Assembly: GCA_035578175.1 (NCBI GenBank)
Contig: JAQMRL010000003.1
Span: 24,390,419-24,454,418, forward strand
DNA: 64,000 bases
Direction of reading: 5' to 3'
Source of the DNA: Catonia carolina
Lineage: Eukaryota > Arthropoda > Insecta > Hemiptera > Achilidae
In this document: positions 10,763 to 19,501 of the stretch, piece after piece
Numbering within the stretch: position 1 is the first letter of the stretch
Layout: each line of letters begins with the position of its first letter
The notes under the pieces: model-generated
The model's input: the letters and a program-made list of their open reading frames with translations, nothing else
What the model was told of the DNA's origin: nothing
The model's database searches: none
Program-made: the position numbers and the translations under genes

Positions 10763-11291
10763 TGTAATAGATGGTAATAGGAGACACGTATATAAACAAA
10801 CAATTGTAAACATGTAAACTTACACACAACTAAAAATACACACGTAAACACACACGTACACACATACCCTTCACACACTCGACATAAACAAGACATGTCA
10901 ACATTTGTTACATTTACACCCCAACATAAACAACTACGTCAGATGATTTACCAACTCCAGGTGTGAGTGATAAAGAAAAAAAAAAAAAGAAAATTTAAAT
11001 TTAAATTAAAATTTAAAAAAAAGGATTGTTGAAGTTTTATTCTGTTTTAAAACTTTTATGAGGAGAGGCGTTTTTTTACAAGTTTTAAGAAAAGAAAACA
11101 AAATATATAATCATTTCAATCAAGAAGATTTTAATCAAAGATTTCAATTGTTTTTTAAGTGTTCTTAAGAAATTTTAAAACTTTTAATTATTATTTTTAA
11201 ATGTGCGTTAGCTCTTGTTTAAAATAAATTTATTTATTTGTTGTTTTACAAATATTGATTACAAAAATTCTACCACTGGACATCGATTACA
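10763..11291 (+). repeat. 5' LTR
   Basis: It is a direct repeat of the copy at 12931-13456, with a few substitutions and A-run length changes as the only differences seen by eye. It contains TATATAAACAAAC about 30 bp from its start, a CACACGTACACACA-rich segment, and an AAATAAATTTATTT stretch that could supply polyadenylation. Its 3' end carries ATTCTACCACTG (11267-11278), the complement of tRNA-Gly positions 13-25. Confidence 0.92.
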
Positions 11292-11294
11292 AAA

Positions 11295-11344
11295 TGGTGC
11301 ATCGACCGGGAAACGAACCCGGGCCGCCCGCGTGGCAGGCGAGC
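11295..11344 (+). promoter_or_regulatory. Primer-binding site with a 50-nt tRNA-Gly(GCC) complement
   Basis: It starts three bases after the LTR with TGGTGCATCGACCGGGAA and continues through CGAACCCGGGCCGCCCGCG to TGGCAGGCGAGC. Compared with the conserved animal tRNA-Gly(GCC), as I know it, this is complementary from the CCA end to position 26 with two mismatches, one opposite position 66 and one opposite position 58. A normal primer site covers only about the first 18 nt. After GAGC the sequence changes to CGGCC-like filler (GGCC at 11345-11348) and TTAATTAA repeats. Confidence 0.85.
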
Positions 11345-11375
11345 GGCCTTAATTAATTAATTAATTTTAAATAAA
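11345..11375 (+). other. Deletion junction of the LTR element
   Basis: GGCC followed by tandem TTAA units joins the tRNA-derived sequence to the end of the RNase H region. The pol frame is open from 11361. The leader, gag, protease and reverse transcriptase, several kilobases in a complete element, are absent here. Confidence 0.75.
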
Positions 11376-12689
11376 TTTAAAATTAATCACATCCGTGGTT
11401 TGGATAATAATGTGGCGGACGCATTATCGAGGATGTACGATTTAAATAATGAAGATATCTCAAAAGATATATCTTATATTAATACTTTATTATCGCAGTT
11501 CCCCCTATCTTTTACAGACATAAGACAACATCAGGAACAGGATACCTTTATCCTTCAACAAAAACAACAAATGGATAATAAATTTTGTTTATCCAAAGGA
11601 GTCCTATGTCTAAAAGATAAAAACAATAATCCGACCAAAATCGTTCTCCCCAATTCCTTAAAAGATTTAGTATTTAAATATTTTCATCATTCGGAAATCG
11701 GTGGACATTTAGGTGTCGCTAAAACTATACACAAAATTACACGGTATTTTTATTGGCCGGCTGTATATCAAGAAATTCCTTTAAAAGTGAATGCTTGTAC
11801 AACCTGTCAACGCAGCAAACCTGGAATGAATTATAAATGGGGAAATCTCAGTTCTAGAATTCCGACAACACCATTTGATACATTATTTATTGATACAGTG
11901 GGTAGTCTACCAAAAACCAACCAAGGGTACAAATATATTCTAGTGGTGGTAGACAGTTTTTCAAAATTTACATGGTTAGCTCCATTAAAAAACACTAATA
12001 CATCCTCCATTATAGAGGAATTAAAACGTATTTTTCAAAATTACTCCATCCCGAGGTTAATCGTCACAGATAATGCCAAAAATTTTAATTCAATAATTTT
12101 TAAAAACTTTTGTTTCAATCTAGGCATAAAACGAACCACTCTTTCCCCTTATCATCCACAACCATCTCACGCCGAACGATTAAACCGAAATCTTCGGTCT
12201 ATTCTTATTGCATACCACGCAACTGCACAAACGACCTGGGATAAATCCCTCTTTTGGTTTCAATTAGCTTTTAATATGGCACAACATACGGCCCACGGTG
12301 TATGTCCGTTTGACATATTACATAATTTTCCAGCTCAAACGCCCTTGGATAGAGCGTGGAATATCCAAGACATCCTTCATCGGAATCCTGTTCGTTCGAG
12401 CAACGTGATGAGTACAATTAGACGACAACTAATTAAGTCTCATCATGATATGGCACGTAGATACAATGCTACACGTCATCCAAATCCGTTTTCGGTGGGA
12501 GATAAAGTTTTGCTTAAAACTCACCCCGTAAGTTCGAAACGGAAAAATATTTGTGCAAAAATGGCATACCGATGGTCTGAACCATTTTATATCATCGGCT
12601 TCTCCACGCCAGTTACAGCCTTACTCCGTAAGACCGTTGGGGGAGAAATAACCAAAGAACACATATCTAATCTTAAAAAAGTTACATAA
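11361..12689 (+). CDS. Truncated pol: RNase H C-terminus plus complete integrase
   Basis: The frame is open from 11361 with no ATG at its start. It opens with KFKINHIRGLDNNVADALSR, the end of a Ty3/gypsy RNase H. Numbering from 11400, the integrase has an HHCC zinc module (about H97, H103, C133, C136, with FYWP between) and a DDE core: D165 in FIDTVG, D224 in VTDNAKNF and E259 in HPQPSHAER (34 residues between the last two). A C-terminal domain follows, with KVLLKTHPVSS, KMAYRWSEPFYIIGF and EHISNLKKV, and no chromodomain is seen. Integrase catalyses strand transfer of retroelement cDNA. All catalytic residues are present, but with no gag or reverse transcriptase the copy cannot transpose alone. 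Confidence 0.92.
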   Translation, partial: LILNKFKINHIRGLDNNVADALSRMYDLNNEDISKDISYINTLLSQFPLSFTDIRQHQEQDTFILQQKQQMDNKFCLSKGVLCLKDKNNNPTKIVLPNSLKDLVFKYFHHSEIGGHLGVAKTIHKITRYFYWPAVYQEIPLKVNACTTCQRSKPGMNYKWGNLSSRIPTTPFDTLFIDTVGSLPKTNQGYKYILVVVDSFSKFTWLAPLKNTNTSSIIEELKRIFQNYSIPRLIVTDNAKNFNSIIFKNFCFNLGIKRTTLSPYHPQPSHAERLNRNLRSILIAYHATAQTTWDKSLFWFQLAFNMAQHTAHGVCPFDILHNFPAQTPLDRAWNIQDILHRNPVRSSNVMSTIRRQLIKSHHDMARRYNATRHPNPFSVGDKVLLKTHPVSSKRKNICAKMAYRWSEPFYIIGFSTPVTALLRKTVGGEITKEHISNLKKVT

Positions 12690-12930
12690 TTTACTAAGAT
12701 TAGTAATATTATTAGGTGAAGTGCGTCACGACCATCGAGCTTGGGATGATTGTACTAAAAGTGTATCTGATGTTTACTTGATGTGTGGATGTGTTGTAAA
12801 AGGGGCCCCGAATGAACGAATTTTACCGTCTCAGGCCGACAACTGCTACGTACTCACCTTCTTTTTTAACATTTAAGCACCCACCCCTTATCCTTTTTTG
12901 CTTATGCATACTCCCCGAGGGGGGGAAGAT
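12690..12930 (+). promoter_or_regulatory. 3' untranslated segment with polypurine tract
   Basis: This non-coding spacer follows pol. It ends in CCCCGAGGGGGGGAAGAT at about 12913-12930, and the purine run abuts the 3' LTR. This is the expected plus-strand primer site for reverse transcription. Confidence 0.85.
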
Positions 12931-13456
12931 TGTAATAGATGGTAATAGGAGACACGTATATAAACAAACAATTGTAAACATGTAAACTTACACACAACTA
13001 AAAATACACATGTAAACACACACGTACACACATACCCTTCACACACTCGACATAAACAAGACATGTCAACATTTGTTACATTTACACCCCAACATAAACA
13101 ACTACGTCAGATGATTTACCAACTCCAGGTGTGAGTGATAAAGAAAAAAAAAAGAAAATTTAAATTTAAATTAAAATTAAAAAAAAAGGATTGTTGAAGT
13201 TTTATTCTGTTTTAAAACTTTTATGAGGAGAGGCGTTTTTTTACAAGTTTTAAGAAAAGAAAACAAAATATATAATCATTTCAATCAAGAAGATTTTAAT
13301 CAAAGATTTTAATTGTTTTTTAAGTGTTCTTAAGAAATTTTAAAACTTTTAATTATTATTTTAAAATGTGCGTTAGCTCTTGTTTAAAATAAATTTATTT
13401 ATTTGTTGTTTTACAAATATTGATTACAAAAATTCTACCACTGGACATCGATTACA
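12931..13456 (+). repeat. 3' LTR
   Basis: It matches the 5' LTR nearly base for base, including the end ATTCTACCACTG at 13432-13443 and the terminal ATTACA. Differences noted are ACATGT versus ACACGT, A-run lengths, and one C/T change in the CAAAGATTT-AATTG segment. Confidence 0.92.
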
Positions 13457-14569
13457 TTACTCAGAATATTTAAACATACGGTAAATCACTTTTACGCTAA
13501 ACTAGGCTCTGTAGAGAATGCTTATTAGTATAGATAAATTTTGTATTTACGCGTAATATTACTTTATGAGTATAAAAATAAATAATTTTATTTCATTTAA
13601 GTTTCCACTTCTATCCTGTGGTGATAAGCACTACACAATGTGGGGTTTTTTGAGTACCGGTTTCCTTAAATCCAATCCAATGTTTTTTCTTAATAAGAAG
13701 TGCGTTGACAAACTTAAACTTACATCGTTTAGATAATATTTTAACGATTCTTGTAGTCTTATTATTTCTTGAAATGAAATTTGCCTTTTTACAAAAAAAG
13801 AAGAAGCAAAACTAGTATTTTAATACAATATAATACTAATAATAATAAAACGGACGTTCGAGAACAAGTGAGTGTGCCTTGCAAAGTGTAGGCAATTTGT
13901 TGGTGACTTTCTTAGTCAGGTTAAGATAAAATAGATGTACAGATACATGGATTTTATCAACCATTTATTCTCAAAGATATAGTAAAAGATTTGTGGGCGA
14001 ACAGGATGTCGATGGCACTGAATTTATATCTATCTTAGATCTTCTTGATAAAATTTATCTCTTTCTTAATAGATAATTAAATTGGCAAATATTTAATACA
14101 CTTTGGTCAGAAGTTCTTACCAATTTAAATACTTACTCATTCTCGACGATTTATTCGTTTTCTTACTAACTAATATCATAAAAGTAGAATAGAATTACAT
14201 TACAGTTTTGTCTGCTGTCTAATCGACACGCAGCACGCAATCCGGTTATAAAATAAATATCTGAAATAAACCCATTTCAATGATTAAGATTTTAATGTCA
14301 AATTGAAAGAAAACTTGGAAGAATAGTGAATAGTGAGGGCCATTTCAATTTTATTTGTATTGAATACAAACACAAAAATATGTTTGTCCCTACTTTTGGA
14401 AAGAACTAAAAGTGTTAGTCAATACAATCAGAAATACTATGTATGTAAGTGTGTAATGACCTGTTTTTATCTTAAACGACATTGATATATATATATATAT
14501 ATGGCTTTTAACACCACAGTATACAATTAATACCACAATAACACCACAGCTTAATATCTTTCAACTAAC
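13457..14569. other. Spacer with a short repeat-E fragment
   Basis: Bases about 13478-13524 (ACTTTTACGCTAAACTAGGC and TCTGTAGAGAATGCTT) match the dispersed repeat E seen in full at 63383-64000. The rest is AT-rich, with an AT dinucleotide run at 14486-14502 and two ACACCACAG motifs beyond it. No gene was recognised. Confidence 0.5.
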
Positions 14570-14734
14570 GGGTGATTCAAAAAGAGCGCCGGTTTTTAAA
14601 CGGCTGGTAAATTTTTGTTTATCGGTTGGCAACATTGTTAGACCTCATTTCTATTTCGGAGAACGTTCCGATTGACGATTCAGTTGTAGTTTCTCTTGTT
14701 CGCAGTGTAGTACTCACGCAGTCTGTGTCTAACC

Positions 14735-15110
14735 ATGGAGAAGTTTACTATTGCACAACGAGTGTTAATCGTCAAAACATTTTACCAGAGTGGAGAGAGT
14801 TATGCGGCTACTGTCAGGCGAATTCGCGGTACTCTAGGACGTAATGAAGCACCGAATGAATCAACAGTTCGCAGGCTCATGAAAAAGGTTTTTGAGACGG
14901 GTTCAACAGTCGACCTTAAAAGTTCTGGACGTCGTCGTTCTGGCCGAACTGAGCAGAACGTTGCGTTGGTTCGTGACAGTGTGGCTGTTAGCCCAGCAAA
15001 ATCAATACGTCGCCGTTCTCAACAATTGGGTTTACGATGTTCTTCTGTACGGAGAATTCTTCGGTACGATCTCCAATATCACCCGTATAAAATTCAGTTT
15101 CTGCACGAGA
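14735..15110 (+). pseudogene. Transposase N-terminal (helix-turn-helix) portion
   Basis: The ATG at 14735 starts MEKFTIAQRVLIVKTFYQSG, then STVRRLMKKVFETGSTVDL, then KSSGRRRSGRTEQNVALVRD and SPAKSIRRRSQQLGLRCSSV. This matches the bipartite helix-turn-helix DNA-binding part of DUF4817-type mariner transposases, about 125 residues. The sequence diverges after HPYKIQ, where the deletion begins. The frame runs on to a stop at 15199 in unrelated sequence. Confidence 0.85.
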
Positions 15111-15114
15111 AACA

Positions 15115-15414
15115 ATGTTGTTGCTCCGTGAACGGTTCCAGGATCGCATCATTTCTCGTAATTCCGACCATCAATGGCCACCAAGGTCGTGTGACTTGAC
15201 GCCTTGTGGCTTTCATCTTTGGGGTCATCTGAAGTCATTGGTGTATGCCAATAAACCCCGAAACATCAATGACTTGAAGGAGGAAATTCGACGGGTTATC
15301 GGGCAAATGGAAGTCGAAACTTGTCGTGCAGTAATATCCAATTTCATGGACAGAGTTGATGCGTGCCAGCGCAGTAGAGGAGGACACATGCATGACATCA
15401 TTTTTCATACATGA
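15115..15414 (+). pseudogene. Transposase C-terminal portion
   Basis: In a different frame from the N-terminal part, this segment encodes RFQDRIISRNSDHQWPPRSC, DLTPCGFHLWGHLKSLVYAN and RVDACQRSRGGHMHDIIF. The usual motif is PPRSPDLTPCDFFLWG, so the last catalytic aspartate position reads G here. The first two catalytic acids lie in the deleted segment. Confidence 0.85.
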
Positions 15415-15654
15415 AATCGGAAGGTAAGATGAACTTGTTGATGTATTTATTTTCAGTTTTTCAATAAAATAAATCTCTTAATTTGATATATCAAAACCGG
15501 CGCTCTTTTTGAATCACCCTATACAACACTGCTCTCATGTTGAATTATCAGGTGTTATTCAAATAGATATTATTGTGTGTTTTTCAAAGCGAGGTTGTAG
15601 TTAATTCTCATAATTAGCTTGTCCCTCAAGAGGTTAAAATGACCAATTCACCCA

Positions 15655-16040
15655 GTATGAAATCCTTCAGAGTATCCTTAATTTTTCTTCTTCTTTCTGT
15701 TCCGTCTCCAATCGCAAGTTGGAATTCATCATAACGATCTGGATCCTGTCGACCGCGGCTCTGAACAGCTCCGCCGAACTGCACCTGTACCACTCCCTCA
15801 GATTTTGCATCCAGAAAAGTCCTCTAAGCCCAACTCTTCTTTTTCTCTTAATCTTTCCTTAGACAATAAGCCTCAGTAATGAGTACTTATCTCCTCGTAT
15901 AACATGGCCTAGATACTCCAATTTTCTTCTCCTTATATTCCTCACCAATTCACATTCCTTATCCATTTTCAACAATATATCACATTTATCACTCTCTCCG
16001 TCTGTGAGACTCTCAAAATTCTCCTACAACACCACAGTAT
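15655..16040 (-). mobile_element. LINE 3' end, same family as the copy at 29791
   Basis: Minus-strand translation gives WCCRRILRVSQTERV, then KECELVRNIRRRKLEYLGHV, RGDKYSLLRLIV, GKIKRKRRVGLRGLFW, NLREWYRCSSAELFRAAVDR, and a GAAGAAGAA-type 3' tail. The order matches the RRKLEYFAHVMR, PGRRRTSWLRNLRQWY and LFRLAVDRVKV blocks of the 29791 element. It is stop-containing and 5'-truncated. Confidence 0.75.
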
Positions 16041-16433
16041 CTTGTACTAGATCCCCATTCCAGTATATTTTTAATATCCTTTCAGATTTTGTGGTAGGTG
16101 TGGATGTGAAAATGTTCGTACTTCTGGATTTGCTTGATTAATTAATTTTGAATGAAAATGAGCGTACAATTTTTTAATGGTCGTGAATACTGTACATATG
16201 CTCAGATCATTACACAAGATAGAATGTTTTACTTAATAAGGACTACATGTAATTTGTTTTAATAGATTTATCTGTAATCTTTTTGCTACAGGACAATGAT
16301 ATAGATTGGTAAAAATTTAATTATCATGAAAAGGTACTTAGGTAGTACCTAGTCCAGATAACTTTAAACAAAAAAAACTGAAGCTAAATTTTGAAAAACA
16401 AAGTAAGAATTTTAAGTAAACAAATAAATCTTT
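16041..16433. other. Spacer, nothing recognised
   Basis: AT-rich and without a supported feature. Confidence 0.5.
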
Positions 16434-16608
16434 TGGACGCCTTCGTGGCCCAGTAGAATGCTACTCTGCAAACCAGAGATCCTAGGTTCAATTCCCGCAC
16501 AGGGCCTGGAAAATTATTACGAGTCCAAACCCACCGTTCCTCACCCCAACGTAGTCACTAATAACCAAGACGTTGATCCGACTTAAAACAACTTAAAATA
16601 AACTAATA
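16434..16608 (+). repeat. tRNA-headed SINE, family B
   Basis: The head GCCTTCGTGGCCCAGTAGAA, the B-box-like GGTTCAATTCCCGC, GGCCTGGAAAATTATTACGAG, and the tail AACGTAGTCACTAATAACCA with GTTGATCCGACTTAAAA define the family. Other copies are at 18269, 23904, 37334, 46249, 48535 (tail only), 55390 and 63207. Confidence 0.8.
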
Positions 16609-17134
16609 AACGTCTTTTGATCACCAACGTTGTCCAATAAATTGATAGCTAAATAATTTCCGTGCGACTCTGGCCGTTTTCGTGCGTTAGCCTACACTAG
16701 AATTATAAATTTCATCGTTAACTGTTGGCATAAAAGTATCCGTTAGATCTCAGAGGATCTTTGACTAAAAATGCTGAATAATTTGGATATTTGAGTTCCT
16801 GGATGCGCCTCAGATACCGCCCCACTGGATACACGGTAGTCAGGTTTGGTTTGAAGCAATAATTTTGATGTCAAAATAAATACATATATAATTAAAAATT
16901 TTATTTCTTGACTAATTATGTTCAACTTGTGATATCCTCAATAACTTGACATAATTAAAACTTTTAGTTAGTAAATTAGAAGTATATCTTTTTATAGTAT
17001 ATCTTTTTTAAATTAGTATATCTTTTTAAAATTTTGTGCTTGTACAATGTTTAACAATTACAAATGAGAAAAACTCATCAATTTTTTTTTGTTCGTGAGA
17101 ACATGAACTGCATCAGCCACCAATGGAGCTTCTA
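16609..17134. other. Spacer, nothing recognised
   Basis: AT-rich. A 60-codon minus frame at 16743-16925 is not convincing. Confidence 0.45.
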
Positions 17135-17136
17135 TT

Positions 17137-17312
17137 TTTTTTTATATTTAACGTCGCATCAACTACAAGGTCATTAGTGACGACGTTGGGGTGTAACTGT
17201 GTGTAATAACGATGAAATGATTTTTTGTAACGTATGAAAATATACCGTATCTGAGTGGGGTTCAAACCCAGGACCGCAGGATGAGAGGTGAGCTCGTTAC
17301 CAACTATGTTCT
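17137..17312 (-). repeat. tRNA-headed SINE, family A (long-tail subfamily)
   Basis: Inverted copy. The plus strand reads T-run, AACGTCGCATCAACTACAAG, GACGACGTTGGGGTGTAACT, GATGAAATGATTTTTTGTAA, then the complement of a tRNA-like head (GGTTCAAACCCAGGACCGCA, GAGAGGTGAGCTCGTTACCA). The head end is degraded compared with 19291. Confidence 0.8.
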
Positions 17313-18268
17313 CGTTTTATCGTCGCTTTAGTATTTACTATAGTTTTTTTTTAGTTATCTGATTTTTAAGGTAGAAATAACGTTGTGTTCTATGCTCTCT
17401 TTAGCTTTTTTGGAGGGTTACCCATTAAAGTAACTGAGCTAATCGTCCTAGTTAATTCCTTTTTACGTCGTAGGCTACTAGTTTTTTGTGGAAACTTTGA
17501 TAATACTGTTTTATTGTGTCGAATACGTAAAACAAGTGTAGGTTATCGTAAATAGTCTCGGTTTGAAATATTTTTAAATGAATTTTAAAATAGGAGGCGG
17601 GGAAAGGGAATGAAGGAAGAGAAAAAGAAACTGCTTAGAGTAATGTAACAGCTTTTTATATTGTTCGGTCTTAAAAGCGAATGTTTAATTTAACTGTATT
17701 TTACACCTCTTTCAAAAGTTATGCATTTCAAAAGTTAAATACTACGTAACCAGAATCTAAGTTAATAGACATGCAAAAATTAATAATCTGAAAATATGTC
17801 AAAAAAAGTTGAGTCTATCTGAAGAGTAGTCTAGAAAAATGTAAAAATGACTTATTGATATGGAGAGAGAAGCATCTGACTGCATGTTCTGGTTGTTCCG
17901 TACAGCATTCTCTACTGGTAAGACGGCTATTCGATAAAGGTAGGCCTGTTGAAGCAGCAGACAAAAATGGTAAGAAATTCATGACAAGAAATGTAAGTAC
18001 AGTTCAACAATCGACAATGCATTCCCATCGTTTGTAAAGGAAGGACATCGAACCCGGATTTTATCTCTTTTGGTCACAATTACTACAGTTTACAATTTTT
18101 TTATAACTGTCAGTGAATGCAATACGAAAAATTTACCACTTTAGCGAAACAAAGTCCTTTAGTGTGACCATCCTGTTACCTTAATATTATTTAATAAATC
18201 TAATATTGACATGTGTTTTCATAAATCTGAGGTTTCAATGTAATAGTAGTAGTAATAAAAGTTTTTTC
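17313..18268. other. Spacer, one weak coding-like stretch
   Basis: Around 17850-17935 a plus-strand frame reads DMEREASDCMFWLFRTAFST followed by a GTAAGA that could be a splice donor. I do not recognise it, and it is too short to call. The rest is AT-rich. Confidence 0.35.
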
Positions 18269-18412
18269 GGCTGCCTCCAAGGAGGTCCCGGGTTCGATCC
18301 CCGCCTAGAGTCTGTAAATTTTCACAAGTCAAAACCCGTTATTCTAGATATATAACCCACCGTAGTCGCTAATAACCAAGCAGCTGATGCGACTTTAAAT
18401 AAACTAAAAATG
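18269..18412 (+). repeat. SINE family B, head-truncated
   Basis: The B-box region GGTCCCGGGTTCGATCCCCG and the tail CACCGTAGTCGCTAATAACC with GATGCGACTTTAAATAAAC are clear. The A-box part is shortened (GGCTGCCTCCAAGGAGGTCC). Confidence 0.78.
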
Positions 18413-18479
18413 TATAGGTAATTTAGTTTTATTATGTTTATTTGCAACTGTAAAATTACAATTAGTAAATTTGTTAAAA

Positions 18480-18830
18480 AATAAGAAAATTAGTAACAAA
18501 ATAGACAGTGACACCAAATAGAGTCATAAGAAAATCAACAATGTCCTAGGACAGGTCAATTAAGTGCCTCTCATACAACATCAGGTCTTTCAGAATTAAA
18601 ATATCTGCTTACGAGCTTAAAAATTTAAATGTGTCTTTCATGATTTCCCCACCAACGCTAAAAACCATTTCTGTAAACCCAATTTTAGCTTCATGATGTT
18701 TCGTTTACTTTCATAATTTTGGGGAAACAGATTGTAGAGTTTGTAAACCAGTGAGCAAACATTTTTTCGGAATACCGTTTATGTAGCTCCGTACAAGTGC
18801 CAGTTTCATATACTGTATTCGTAGATCCGT
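18480..18830 (-). mobile_element. Possible hAT transposase C-terminal remnant
   Basis: Minus-strand translation gives KIGFTEMVFSVGGEIMKDTF, KFLSS, a stop, then ADILILKDL. This is reminiscent of the hAT dimerisation block 'ERVFSAGGNIVTDKRSRLSPENADILIFL'. Stops and divergence make this tentative. No terminal repeats were identified. Confidence 0.35.
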
Positions 18831-19283
18831 TTCGAGAAATTCGCTTCGTTTTGTACGCCTATATAATTAGTACCCGGGCGTAAAGTCGACAAACCTCTAG
18901 TACTTAAGGCTCCGTGAACAATTGCTCGTAAGTGTACAGCCGATGGTTTTTGTCAATAGCTCGTCAAACAATCTTTCGCACTTTCTACAGAGCGGTTAAA
19001 TAAGATTGACAAATTACGGCTCATGCCAGTATTTCATAACTGTTTAATGATTGAACTGTGGAAAATAAACAGTTTTAATGTTTTGTGATCAATTACTGGT
19101 TTTTACCGCTTAAATTATGTAATAGCCTATATGCTTGTTTTACAAAGCTGAGAACAAAAATATGTAACAAAAGTAGTAAAATAATTCGAGTGTTTGAAAG
19201 TAATTTACTTATCAGGGTGTTTAAGCTCGGGTTCTTACTTGAAAACATGTTAAAAGTATTATTTTGAATTTTTATGATCATAA
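18831..19283. other. Spacer, nothing recognised
   Basis: No supported gene. Two opposite 60-codon frames at 19085-19281 are chance frames in AT-rich DNA. Confidence 0.45.
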
Positions 19284-19290
19284 TTCTTAA

Positions 19291-19489
19291 ATTTTTTTTT
19301 TTATTTATTTATTTAACATCGCATCAACTACAACGGTCATTAGCGACGACGTTGGGGTGTAACTGTTTACAATGGAGGATGAAATGATTTTTTGTAACGT
19401 ATGAAAATATGCCATGCCTTAGTGGAATTCGAACCCAGGACCGCAAGATGAGAGGCGAGCACGTTACCAACTGCGCCAATGCGGCCGGC
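19291..19489 (-). repeat. SINE family A (long-tail subfamily) with target duplication
   Basis: Full inverted copy: T-run, CATCGCATCAACTACAACGG, GACGACGTTGGGGTGTAACT, and the tRNA-like head complement ending CTGCGCCAATGCGGCCGGC. Read on the minus strand the head is GCCGGCCGCATTGGCGCAGT (A box) with GGGTTCGAATTCC (B box). TCTTAAATTTTT flanks it at 19284-19295 and 19490-19501, a good target-site duplication. Confidence 0.88.
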
Positions 19490-19501
19490 TCTTAAATTTT
19501 T

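Larger units (their letters stand above)
10763..13456 (+). mobile_element. Ty3/gypsy-type LTR retrotransposon, internally deleted, near-identical LTRs
   Basis: Two direct repeats of about 525-529 bp bound this element, and both begin TGTAATAGATGG and end CGATTACA, so the outer ends form the inverted pair TGTAAT/ATTACA. Between them lie a tRNA-Gly-type primer site with an unusual extension, a short AT-rich junction, the last residues of RNase H, an intact integrase frame, and a polypurine tract directly before the 3' LTR. gag, protease, reverse transcriptase and most of RNase H are missing. By eye the LTRs differ at only a handful of sites, so insertion or gene conversion was recent. No target-site duplication is evident. 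Confidence 0.92.
14570..15519 (+). mobile_element. Mariner/DUF4817-type transposon with intact ends and an internal deletion
   Basis: The left end GGGTGATTCAAAAAGAGCGC (continuing CGGTTTT, from 14570) is repeated exactly in inverted form at 15493-15519. TA lies two bases outside the left end and directly outside the right end, consistent with a Tc1/mariner TA target. The interior carries the transposase N-terminus and C-terminus with the catalytic middle removed. At 950 bp, with intact termini and no enzyme core, it could be mobilised in trans if an autonomous relative exists. Confidence 0.88.

Noticed and set aside
11295..11344. tRNA-Gly gene on the minus strand
   Set aside because: Only positions 26-76 including CCA are present; nuclear tRNA genes lack an encoded CCA, the 5' third is missing, and the location is exactly that of a primer-binding site.
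10763..13456. Endogenous retrovirus with envelope
   Set aside because: No open frame of any length follows the integrase before the polypurine tract, and gag is absent; it reads as a deleted Ty3/gypsy-type retrotransposon.
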